NCBI RefSeq assembly: GCF_037102585.1
Contig: NW_027043823.1
Location: 1 to 29,318, forward strand
Length of the DNA stretch: 29,318 bases
Reading direction: 5' to 3'
From: Saccharomycopsis crataegensis
Taxonomy: Eukaryota; Ascomycota; Saccharomycetes; Ascoideales; Saccharomycopsidaceae
Shown piece after piece: positions 18,734 through 28,017 of the stretch. The translations under genes were made by a program, and so were the position numbers. The notes beneath the pieces are model-generated. The model saw nothing but the letters and a program-made list of their open reading frames with translations, did not search any database and was not told where the DNA came from. Each line of letters opens with the position of its first letter. Position 1 is the first letter of the stretch.

Positions 18734-21700
18734 ATGATTATTAAAATCAATACTCAAAATATACAACGGAGTCGTATCAGCGACCAGTTGGTAATAAGTT
18801 TCACCCAAAAATCCAATGTGTCTTTGCTCCAAGAACTAAATCTATCAGAAGACTTTTCGTTTCAGTTCGATAACAAAGTCATATACTATAATTCAACCTG
18901 TTCCAGAACAGCAATAATTGTTGATGATTCTATTCCAGTGTTAGGATCCAAATTAGCAGGTATTACTGTCCAACATGAACTCCAAAAACACATCACGGAT
19001 GTCTTAATTGAATTAGAAAATAACCAAGCACTCTGGATTATAAACTTGTATAATCCAAATCAATACCAAAAGCAAAATCAGATCCATGATCAGCTCAAAC
19101 TCAGTTTACTTGCCCAACATCAGAATCTTCAAACTAGATTCCCAGGAAAGACAATCAACATCATGTTAGCTGGTGATTTTAATAATTTTATTGATCGTTC
19201 GGACTCCCTAAATTATAGAAGCCGTGAAGACTCAGTTGCTGAATCCTTAACTAATCTCATTACTTTGTTGAACTTGAAGGACTCATTCAATTCAATCAAA
19301 CATAACATCAAGAAAACATTCACTAATAAAGCATCAGAATTAGGGAAAAGCCGGAGATTGGATAGGTTCTATATCACTGGGAGCTTCTTAAAAACAAAGA
19401 AAACAAATGGAATATGACACAAACAAATCATTTTGGGAAAAGATCCACACATGATTCAGTTACAGTGGAGTTGACTTTAACTTCATCCAAGGCTTACTAT
19501 AATATGAAGAGATATAGATTAACCGATAGAATCATTAATGTTCTCAGGCACCAATCTATAAATGAAGATATCCAAGGAACCGATGAATTAATAATTGATA
19601 TTAAATGCAAAGCAGAAAAACTCAAACACATGTTGAAAAAAGTGAAAGTGCCTGAACTTGATAAAATGACGGAATATTATCAACATATTAACCAAGTTTT
19701 CCACCAATATCAAGAACAACGCCCAATAAAACAGCTAAAAGATGTAGAAGGGACACTAGTTCAATCTCATGAAGAGATAATGAAAATAGCAACTGAATAT
19801 TATATGGACTTGTTTGATGGAACCAGAGGAACAAAGGACACAAAAAAATACATAAATATCTTCAGGACGTGATTCCAACCCAAGGAATATCTCCTGAAGA
19901 GAAGAGAAAAATGGATTCCTCCATAACAATGGAAGAACTCAAACTGGCAATTGATTCGGCAAATTTGAAGTCCACACCGGGCATAGATGGAATCCCATAC
20001 AAATTTTATAAGGAATTATTTCCCCAAATCAAACACATCCTTCTTCAAGAATTTAACCACATTCTAACTGAAGGAAATTTACCATTCCACTACCGAACTA
20101 TACTCTTTAACATCATACCAAAGCCTGGAAAGTCAAAAGAAAACATTGGAAACTATAGGCCGATAGCCCTTATCAACACTAATCTTCGATTATTATCCAC
20201 AATAATTAATAATAGGTTGTTGAAGCACTTGCCTGATATCATAGGGGAAGATCAAGCTGGTTTTATTCCAGGCCGGTCATCGTTCTCCAACATCACCATT
20301 TTCAGAGAAATGTTAGATAGTCTAATTCATCCAAAAGATAAAACGCATATAATACCAAATCCACAAAAGCTGATACTAATTGTGGATTTGGAGAAAGCGT
20401 TCGATAGGATATCTCACGAATATATGGAACAACTATTGTCCCATTTAAATTTTGGAAAAAAATTAGCCAAGTTAATCATCAACATCCTCAAGCAGACAAC
20501 GGGATCCTTATACATCAACAACATGACCGGCCCATTATTCAATTTAAAAAATGGTACCCTCCAAGGTAATCCGTTTTCCCCTTCATTATTTGCATTAGCA
20601 GTAGAACCTTTACTACGATCTATCAAACAGAATACCAGAGGCCATAGTTACCAAGGAGATTTGATACCTGAAGCATATAGCAGTCAACATTATCTTGCTT
20701 TTGCTGATGATATCACAGTTTTCCTCAAAGATAAAAGAGATTATTCCAAAACAATGAAATGTATTAGACTATTTGAAAAATTCAGTGGCAGCAAACTCAA
20801 TGAAAAGAAATCCCAACTAATCATACCAACTGATAATTATCCATTTTTGACACCATTCCCATTTGAGATTGCTGATGAAAACTTTCAATTGACATATTTG
20901 GGGATAACTATTGGACCATCAGTGACATTTTGGCCGGAAACATTGCAGCGTGACCTCTATATCAAGTACAAGTTATCAAACATGACCAGCTTGCTGATTC
21001 AATCAAAAATAGAAGCATTCAACACATATATTGCATCCAAGTTCTATTACAAAGAACTACACCAACCTTTGTTACCCAATCAGTTGAATCAAATTGACAC
21101 ATCGATTAAGTTATTGGTCAAGCAAGATACACCTATTTCTTTGGATACACTCAAGACACACAACAACAAAGGCGGTTTCTCAATGATTGATTTAAAGTCT
21201 CAACTCCAACACCGAAGAGCCAAAATTTTCCAGGATTTGTTTTTGGATAGTCACACTAAATATAACCAGATATTACGTTTCAAAATTCAATCAAGTATCA
21301 ACAACATCATTCAAAAAACATCACCAACAAAATCACCAAAGGATGACTATATCAAAACTCATTATTGGTGGGTGGTATTACTTGAACTAGCGGATGACAT
21401 TGAGAATACCAATGATTCAATTTCCTTAGAAGTTATGAATAGCAGCACATTCTCAGATGCTGAACGGACAGCGTACTGGGATTTCAGAAAAGTTCTTGGT
21501 ATAAAGAAACGTACAATCAGGTTGAAGCCAATGAAGATTGGAATTGAAGATTTAAAAAATTCAATTGAAAAAGGGATTCCTGAAAAATATCAACAACACA
21601 TTCCAATTAGAATTAAGGATTTTGACCATACTAAAGGAAGTAAAAAACAACGGGAAAAACAAGATGTGAACAAGATGTCAAAAACACTCATGGACATTAC

Positions 21701-22148
21701 TGGGGTGAATCAGAAACAAGTTGATAACTTTTGGCATAACCTCAAAAAATTCAACCAACATTTCCCGGGGAAATATCAAAATATTCACATCTTTCATTTG
21801 GGCATTGAAAATCACAATTACGTAAATAATCATTGTGACTATTGCAGCAAAAAATTAACCAGATATGATGAACCCCAATATGCCCCAAAGGAAATCCAAT
21901 TTGAAATCATGAAGCACCATCTTATTGAATGTCCATTGGCCCAGAAACTTTGGAAAAAAATTGACTTGAATATCCCATTAACCTGGCAAACAATCATTAC
22001 CCCTGCCACCAACATGAACGAAACCAGAACGATCGATAGATATCTAGGTTTCCAACGAAAATTATCAAGATTGAAATCCAAAAGGCATTTCAATTGTCAT
22101 ATGGCCGTTGATTCAATGATCTTCTTGCTTGAAAGCAATATCTTTTAA
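18734..22148 (+). CDS. LINE C ORF2, endonuclease-reverse transcriptase (two 1-nt frameshifts)
   Basis: The APE-like endonuclease (NTQNIQ, LLQEL, AGDFNN, RRLDRFYI, STHDSV), reverse transcriptase (NYRPIALINTN, AGFIPGRS, DLEKAFDRI, LQGNPFSPS, AFADDITVF with FADD near residue 656) and C-terminal CCHC finger (CDYC...HHLIEC) are all present. The frame breaks twice. At 19390-19396 an A run has 5 bases where LINE B has 6. At 19842-19848 a run has 7 where LINE B has 8. The three open pieces are 18734-19417, 19414-19872 and 19869-22148. Everything else is intact. Both losses are single A's in homopolymers, so sequencing error is a real alternative to decay. A frame without them would encode about 1138 aa. 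Confidence 0.9.
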
Positions 22149-22392
22149 GCGGAGAAGAAAAAATAGGTGGGGAAAAACAAGAAAATAAAATCAAAAAAAA
22201 AAATAAAATCAAAAAAAAAACAACAATTAAAAACCTTAAAAACGCATAAAAACATTTTTTCTCAATAATAGGGTTTTTCACCATTAATGGTTTTCCCTTA
22301 ACACTTTAATTTTCAAACTACATTAGGTAGTTTATGAGATATATAGTTATATAATTAATTAATATATTGAATTTTGTCTTTAAAAAAAAAAA
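22149..22392 (+). other. LINE C 3' UTR and A tail
   Basis: AT-rich, with the palindrome ACCATTAATGGT at about 22280-22291 set between GGG and CCC, and a perfect 7-bp hairpin AAACTAC/GTAGTTT with 5-nt loop at 22315-22333, about 50 nt before the A tail. LINE B has the same hairpin. An A4TA3TC-type unit is duplicated compared with B near 22190-22220. Confidence 0.75.
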
Positions 22393-22514
22393 GTGGAGAT
22401 TACAGGCAGTATTTTATATCCAAAGAGACTTGTCCTTCCTAAACTAAATAAAGGTCTAAACTAAAGGAATGTTGAATCCTTATATAAATAAAATGATTAA
22501 AACTAATAATGGGG
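22393..22514. other. Short unassigned stretch between LINE C and LTR-X
   Basis: These 122 AT-rich bp carry a loose repeat CTAAACTAAA twice (around 22430-22465). No gene or known element is visible. It may be original flank of tRNA-Glu displaced by LINE C. Confidence 0.4.
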
Positions 22515-22680
22515 TGTTGGACCCCTTCCCGGAATAAAGGACTAACAGATAAGGGGTGGAACATAAGGTGATACCTTGATAAGGTAATACCTCGATGAGG
22601 TAATGCCGATCATGGGTTCCGTATGGTACCATACCGATGGTAACCAGGACACAACCTAACCATGATCCCATAATATAACA
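22515..22680 (+). repeat. LTR-X, probable complete solo LTR (166 bp)
   Basis: It starts TGTTGGACCCC and ends ATAATATAACA, giving TG...CA ends with short inverted TGTT/AACA termini. No internal retrotransposon sequence adjoins it, so it looks like a solo LTR. The end is recognised independently because 3268-3310 repeats its last ~42 bp beside tRNA-Gly. No 5-bp duplication is seen (TGGGG before, TTTGT after), expected if LINE D or an earlier event replaced the right flank. Inside are three 16-bp near-palindromic repeats (22565-22610). The exact left edge is uncertain. Confidence 0.6.
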
Positions 22681-22751
22681 TTTGTTGTTACAATCAGTAT
22701 GGAAGGGCACACTAGAATCTGGAATCAAAAAAAAAAAAATACTCAATTATC

Positions 22752-25439
22752 ATGAGAACCACTAGAAATAGTAATAAAGCTACCCCAAACTACTCCACCG
22801 ACCCTACTAATGATCCCCCAATCATTGAAACCCCGGTTTCTTTGGGCTCTTCATTGGATGTTGGCGCAACATCTGAAACCCCGATCCCGATAGCAAACAT
22901 AAACAAACAAGCTAAAGATCAAGATTCCGATGAAGAAATTACTGATGCAGCCGACAATACTATTAATAGTACTGTTGAAACCTTTTTAACTGCTTCAGAA
23001 GATCCTGAAGCGGACCAAAACATGGATTCCAACGCCATTTCTACCCCAACTCCCTCTCCAGCAATTAATGTTTCTTCAGTTGATTGCGATCGCAATTCTC
23101 ATGCAGCATGTGACACTGACATTGACATGCATAATCCTGTTATTCCAACCCAAGCCGTTATTTCTACTGATTTTATTAATGAAAACTCCGAAAACCAAAA
23201 AAAAATCGAAAATTCTCAAAACCCAAAAAAAAATTCTGTTTCTGTTCCTTCTGTTTCTGTTCCTTCTGTTTCTGTTCCTTCTGTTCCTGTTCCCTCTGTT
23301 TCATCTTCTACCGTCGCCTCTCCAACTACGGCCTCCAATCCGGTGGCTCCAGCTGTCAATGTGACAAGACCAATCCAAACCTATGCTCAAGCCACCGCTG
23401 GAGACAAGCGCACACCTCGAGCCACTACAAACACCAATGATCCATCCTTCCAAAACGTGTTGATGAAATTTGAAAGAACTTTCAAATGGGCAAGTCACAT
23501 CAAAATCCTTGACTTTAAGCACCGTGACGTATTGGAATATGCCATAAGCGAGAAACGCAAATCAGGAAAATTGTTCTCCACCTCCAATCCTGCTATTATT
23601 AAATCCAAAGAAAAACGCGAGGAACTCGTCAAGATCATGGAAATTGAAGATTTCTTCCAAAACTACACCAGTTTTAATATGACAAACGAATTCAACAGAT
23701 TGAGAAACTCTAGAATCAGCTTGGAGAACTACTTGGAATTTATCATGAGCCAACAGCATCTTAAGGATATCTTAATCTACTTTAAGATCCCAAAAGATAT
23801 CTTTACAGAGTTTCCTCTTGAAAAACACTTGGAATCCATCAAAAACGGACTCACTAAGTTATCCAAAGAACTTGATACTATTACACAGTCATCCAACGAA
23901 CCAGATAAGGATTTGATCATAATCAGGGAAAACTTAAAAGGGGCCCTCAACCACTTGGTTATTTTTAATAAGAAGATCTGCCTTAACTCAAACTTCATCC
24001 CAAACCCTCAGGATACAGGCTCTGATATCTTCAAGAAGGACAGAAATCTTTTAATTGAATATCTTAACATCCACCTTAAAGTTACAGTTGGAAATTATAC
24101 CTACACGCCAGGGTCTTTGTTAAACACAATGAATAAGGAATCCCATTTAATTGAGATTGAAATGAATTCCGAGTTTACTGAATTTAATCGGGAAAAACTT
24201 CTTGACCATGTCTTCAATGAATCCGGAATTGATCCATCATCCTTCTTTCCAATCAACACCGTTCACTTTACGGAAGAAGCTAGCAAAGCTGCCAGTATTG
24301 TCACTTATGGTTATATTGAAATTGACTCAGGAAAATCCCTTCCACTCTTCAATGACAAAAATTTCCGCTCCAGAGTCATCACGAAATGCGTCCACTGCAC
24401 TGCATGTGGTTCCCGTGAACACACTCGTTTTGACTGCAAGACGTCATCTTGTGCCATTTGCAAGAAATTATCCCATAGGGCAAAAGATTGTTATTTCAAA
24501 AAGCAATAAAGAGCACCAATTGTGAATCCGGAAGATCCAGAAAAACACTCTCCGAAACAAAATTCTGGAAAAGCAGTCAAACCAAACCACAATTTAAACT
24601 ATGGTTTTCAGACTGTCGAAAAAAGAAAAATAAAACTGAATAAACCGGCTATTCCAGAATATTCTAAACCACATTCAAACCCTTTTGACTTATTGGCAAA
24701 TGAAGAAGAAAATGTTGATGATTCAATTATTGATGATGACGATACTTTGGAAAAGAACTACCCCTCCAATGATGAAGATGCTTTAGAGGAAGGCCTCTCT
24801 ACTGATGCAGACCAATCCATGGATGAGCTCGAAACCTCTACAACCCAACACACTGCTACTCTCAGACATCAAACCAAACCAATAGAATTATTGTCCAAGA
24901 AAGGTAAATCTAAGAAGCACGCCAAGTTCGCGGCCATTAGCGCCATCAAGCTGGCCCATATTAGCAAGGTCTCCAAAAAGATCCTCGCCTCACCTCCATC
25001 CCACCCTCAGGTCCGCGTTTCTCGCAGACATCAAGAAGTAAACTCACAACATCATACTACTTCTTCTGCTGCCAACATTCCTCCTTCACCTACCCCTGCC
25101 CGTGATACTGTCACTTCCTCGGCTCTGGCCACTTCTTCTATCCCTGCTTTTGTCCCTGCTTCTGTCCCTGCTTCTGTCCCTACCTCTGTTCCTACCCCTA
25201 TTACTACCTCACCTCATTCTACCTCACCTCATTCAGCTTCCCCCTTCTCAAAACATCCATCTATCCTGGAAAACTCAGACAAAATGCCCACACCACTGGA
25301 ATCATTTACTCCCCGGCCAATGAAGCTTCTGTCAAAAGAACAATCTTCCCCCCTGGATGATAACAACAACGAAATAAATTCACCTCAATCAGATGGCTCA
25401 AATGTCACAAAAAACGCCTCTCATACACAAAATGAGTAA
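22752..25439 (+). CDS. LINE D ORF1, gag-like protein, one internal stop
   Basis: One frame of 895 codons with an in-frame TAA at 24507-24509, just after the second zinc knuckle. The N-terminal part (585 aa) has the YSTDPTNDPP and SDEEIT blocks, the ENSENQKKIEN run, TYAQATAGD, the folded region (FQNVLMKFERTFKWASHIK) and two knuckles (CTACGSREHTRFDC, CAICKKLSHRAKDC). The part after the stop (about 310 aa) corresponds to the linker and acidic tail in LINE C. Two proline-rich repeat blocks are peculiar to D: a 15-nt repeat encoding SVPSV (23238-23308) and a 12-nt repeat encoding VPAS-like units (25146-25200). The single stop may be a nonsense mutation or may separate a finger-bearing form from a tailed form by readthrough; mutation is likelier. 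Confidence 0.85.
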
Positions 25440-25523
25440 ACTATCGATCATTAGTCAAAACATCCAAAGATTGAGATTGGATGACCCCAAAATTCTCCAT
25501 CTATCAAACCAATATAACATTTC
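25432..25523 (+). pseudogene. LINE D ORF2, first 31 codons only
   Basis: It starts MSKLSIISQNIQ and matches the starts of ORF2 in LINE C (IKINTQNIQ) and LINE E (NLISQNIQ), the first motif of the APE-like endonuclease. The ATG overlaps the ORF1 stop in the string ATGAGTAA. The frame runs into the copia LTR at 25524. Confidence 0.8.
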
Positions 25524-25823
25524 TGTTGAGTTGGCAATCCAAAGTTATGTGGTTAGTCATTGTTCATGGAACCTTCTAGAACTCATGGAACCTTCTAGAA
25601 CTCATGGAACCTTCTAGAATTCCATGGAACATTCTAGAGCTTATGGAACCTTCTAGAACCCATTGAGATTAATATAAATATGGGCCATGCCCCCCATAGT
25701 CTGAGTTTGTCCTTTATATAATTTAGATAGTTAACAAGTAAAACAAGTATAACAAGGGAATAAATATTATTGAATATTATTGTTATCAATGTCTTTTGTA
25801 ACTAGAGTTACAAAACTACAACA
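25524..25823 (+). repeat. Copia LTR 1 (300 bp), inserted in LINE D
   Basis: TGTTGAGTTGGCAATCC...CTACAACA, almost identical to LTR 3 (27681-28017) except for repeat number. It contains five 19-20-bp heat-shock-element units and a TATAAATA box. The five bases before it (ATTTC) differ from the five after it (TGCTG), and the right neighbour is an inverted pol fragment rather than LINE D, so the two sides come from different loci or events. Confidence 0.9.
25568..25659 (+). promoter_or_regulatory. Array of five heat-shock elements in copia LTR 1
   Basis: Units GGAACCTTCTAGAAC start at 25568, 25587, 25606, 25626 and 25645. Four fit nGAAnnTTCnnGAAn perfectly; the one at 25626 has GAG in the third block. 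Heat-shock factor Hsf1 binds such inverted GAA pentamers (established). A TATAAATA box follows at 25673-25680, 13 bp after the last unit, the normal place for upstream activating sites. Confidence 0.8.
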
Positions 25824-26861
25824 TGCTGCCTTATAATGCACCTCCTTTGGTTCCTTGAGGTATCTGGATAGAACACCGACGATATAGCTGATATCGCTTC
25901 TAACAGTATTAGCAGCAAACAATAATTTTCCAACCAAAGATCTGTAAGCTGTGGCATCACAATCCTCAGCACTGTTGTCCACCAAGGTGAGCTCCTGACC
26001 AGCAATAGTAGGCGTCTTATCTGGGTTGCAATTCTCCATTCCAAATTCCTTTAACATAGAGCCAATATAGTCTTTCAAGCTCATGTTAATACCTCCATTA
26101 TCTTGCGAGATATTGATACCCAAAAATTTCCTGACTATTCCCAAGTCCTTCATCTTGAAGACATTCATCAATTCACTTTTCACTTTCCTGATGGCAAAAT
26201 CTGAGGTACCAGTTATCAATAAATCATCAACGTAAAGCGCAACCATCACAAAAGACTTTTCGGATTTCCTTGAATATAGACAATATTCAGCACCGTTTCT
26301 GACAAAACCAAGCGACGACAAAACACTGTGGATTCTTTCATTCCACACCAAGGGAGCCTGTTTCAAACCATACAAGCTTTTCTTCAATCTCAAGACACTG
26401 GTTTCCCTTCCTTTAACCACATACCCTTCTGGTTGAGTCATGTGTAATTCTTCCTGAAGAGATCCGTTGAGGAATGCAGTTTTCACATCCATCTGATGAA
26501 CTGCCATTCCATTCTTAGCTGCAATACTCAACATCAACCTGATAGATTCATAACGCACCACAGGTGAGAATGTCTCATTGTAGTCAATACCTTTCACCTG
26601 TGTGAATCCTCGAGCAACAAGTCTTCCCTTGAAGACTCCGTTATCTTTCTTTGCAAAGACCCAACGACATGTAATTGGCTTTCTTCCTTTCGGCAACTCG
26701 ACCAATTCATAAGTGGAATTCTCCTTGTGAGCCGCAATTTCTTCGTCACAAGCGCGCTTCCATTCTGCACTTTCGTTGCTCTTCATGGCTTCCTTATAAT
26801 TTCCAGGAACATCACTTCCACCAGCCAAAGCAGCAGCTTCACCAGCCATAAAACAAGAGGC
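25824..26861 (-). pseudogene. Copia reverse-transcriptase fragment, inverted between two LTRs
   Basis: About 345 codons of a Ty1/copia pol on the minus strand. They start just before the reverse transcriptase (EAMKSNESAEWKRACDEEI), pass through the LVARGFTQ, DVKTAFLNG, LYGLKQAP and YVDDLL motifs, and stop at the beginning of RNase H (YLKEPKEVHYKAA). Both ends coincide with LTRs that point the other way, so it is not the interior of either flanking element. It is a broken remnant of a copia element that served as a landing site. No gag, integrase or complete RNase H is attached. Confidence 0.85.
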
Positions 26862-27263
26862 TGTTGAGTTGACAATCCAAAGTCATATATTGGGTTTTGT
26901 ACAGATGGCTCAACGGTTAACACGGGTATCAATGTGTTGAATAGATCCTGGGTTCGAGTCTCGGATAAGACGGTTTATTTACCATGGCTGGGCAATATAT
27001 AATCTGCATGTGATTATGACTCAGCCTAATAATTAGTCATTGTGCATATGATTAATCATCTAGAATGTTCTAGATGGATGTATGATTACAAATCATATAT
27101 ATTGGTCTTATTATAAATATGGGGCCTCTCCCCATAGTTTGAGTTTATATTTTGTTATTTAAATAGTTAGTTAGTTAAGAAGAATAAGAATAATAACAAG
27201 GATAGTTTGATAGTATTTGTTATTGGTAATGACTACTGTAACTAGGGTTACAAAACTTCAACA
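26862..27263 (+). repeat. Copia LTR 2 (402 bp), diverged, start of the older copia element
   Basis: It begins TGTTGAGTTGACAATCC and ends TTCAACA, with the same start, TATAAATA (27112-27119), GGGGCC...CCCC leader and end as LTRs 1 and 3. It lacks their heat-shock array, holding only one palindromic site (27057-27076). About 140 extra bp near the start contain a tRNA-like A-box/B-box pair. Gag follows directly, so this is a 5' LTR. Confidence 0.85.
26899..26972 (+). other. tRNA-like segment (A box and B box) inside copia LTR 2
   Basis: TGGCTCAACGG at 26906 fits the A box and GGTTCGAGTCT at 26951 nearly fits the B box. Their 45-nt spacing equals that of a tRNA. The T arm can pair (CTGGG/CTCGG), but the acceptor and D stems do not. 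It is a decayed tRNA, a SINE head or chance. It lies in a block absent from LTRs 1 and 3. Confidence 0.4.
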
Positions 27264-27680
27264 GCTTATGAGTTCAAATGCTCTTACTTCGTTTGCTGCT
27301 GATGAAAAGTTGAAAGGTTCATCAAACTTCTATGATTGGTTTACATTGATCAGTGTCAAGATGAAGATGAAAGGTCTTGGGTTATATGCTTATTTGATCA
27401 ATGGGGAAACTGGAACTGATGGTCTGGAAGACCTCAACGAAGTTGCGCAATTGGTTGCTGCTATGGATGAAATTATTTCTACAGTTGTTTTCAATAGTAT
27501 CACAGGCGCTGCGTTAACTAAGGCCTCGGAATTCGATGGTACTGGCAGAAACTTGTTTATGTTTCTCAAGGAGGCCTATGGTACTTTGACTGTTACCAAT
27601 GCTGTGGGAATTATTTGTGATTTAATGGACAACAAATGGTTGAAAACTAAAGAAGGAAAAGTGGAACACTTTATTGATGC
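27229..27680 (+). pseudogene. Gag fragment of the older copia element
   Basis: About 150 codons of copia Gag, beginning at an ATG inside the LTR (MTTVTRVTKLQQ) and continuing through MSSNALTSFAADEKLKGSSN, very similar to the gag of the younger element. It is cut by LTR 3 of the younger element. The remainder is not in the window and may lie beyond the right edge. The bases GATGC before LTR 3 (27676-27680) are the expected target duplication of the younger insertion. Confidence 0.85.
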
Positions 27681-28017
27681 TGTTGAGTTGGCAATCCAAA
27701 GTTATGTGGTTAGTCATTGTTCATGGAACCTTCTAGAACTCATGGAACCTTCTAGAACTTATGGAACCTTCTAGAACTTATGGAACCTTCTAGAATTCCA
27801 TGGAACATTCTAGAGCTTATGGAACCTTCTAGAACCCATTGAGATTAATATAAATATGGGCCATGCCCCCCATAGTCTGAGTTTGTCCTTTATATAATTT
27901 AGATAGTTAACAAGTAAAACAAGTAAAACAAGTAAAACAAGTATAACAAGGGAATAAATATTATTGAATATTATTGTTATCAATGTCTTTTGTAACTAGA
28001 GTTACAAAACTACAACA
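27681..28017 (+). repeat. Copia LTR 3 (337 bp), 5' LTR of the younger element
   Basis: TGTTGAGTTGG...CTACAACA. Compared with LTR 1 it has one more 19-bp heat-shock unit and two more copies of a 9-nt unit (AAAACAAGT, around 27912-27945), which accounts for the 37-bp length difference. TATAAATA lies at 27849-27856. The gag ATG (27983) is inside the LTR. Confidence 0.92.
27725..27835 (+). promoter_or_regulatory. Array of six heat-shock elements in copia LTR 3
   Basis: Units start at 27725, 27744, 27763, 27782, 27802 and 27821. Five are perfect nGAAnnTTCnnGAAn sites; the fifth has GAG in its third block, as does the matching unit in LTR 1. The TATAAATA box begins 13 bp after the last unit. With 19-bp spacing the sites are not on the same helix face, but each unit is a full trimer site. 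Confidence 0.8.

Larger units (their letters stand above)
16278..22392 (+). mobile_element. LINE C, full-length L1/Zorro-like non-LTR retrotransposon
   Basis: A complete element of about 6.1 kb: short leader, ORF1, ORF2, 3' UTR and an 11-base A tail (22382-22392). The leader start TTTGTTGTTACAATCAG is shared with LINE D, which fixes the 5' end. It is nearly identical to LINE B over their shared length. Before the gypsy insertion its 5' end was about 9 bp from tRNA-Glu. I could not identify a clear target duplication. Confidence 0.92.
22681..25523 (+). mobile_element. LINE D, L1/Zorro-like, 3' part cut off by a copia LTR
   Basis: Leader and ORF1 relate it to LINE C but at clearly lower identity, so it is a sister subfamily. 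It runs from the shared leader start TTTGTTGTTAC at 22681 through ORF1 into the first 31 codons of ORF2, where an LTR begins at 25524. The remaining ORF2 and 3' UTR are not in the window; they may lie beyond the right edge past the copia cluster. Confidence 0.85.

Noticed and set aside
22393-22403. Target duplication for LINE C (GAAGAGTAC at the tRNA side versus GTGGAGATTAC)
   Set aside because: Only loosely similar; I would not call a duplication from it.
22470-22500. TGTTGAATCC as an alternative left end of LTR-X
   Set aside because: No matching duplication and no second copy covers this part, so TGTTGG at 22515 was kept as the likelier edge.
27721-27840. CRISPR-like direct repeats
   Set aside because: Tandem 19-bp units with no spacers, inside a retrotransposon LTR of a eukaryote; they are heat-shock elements.
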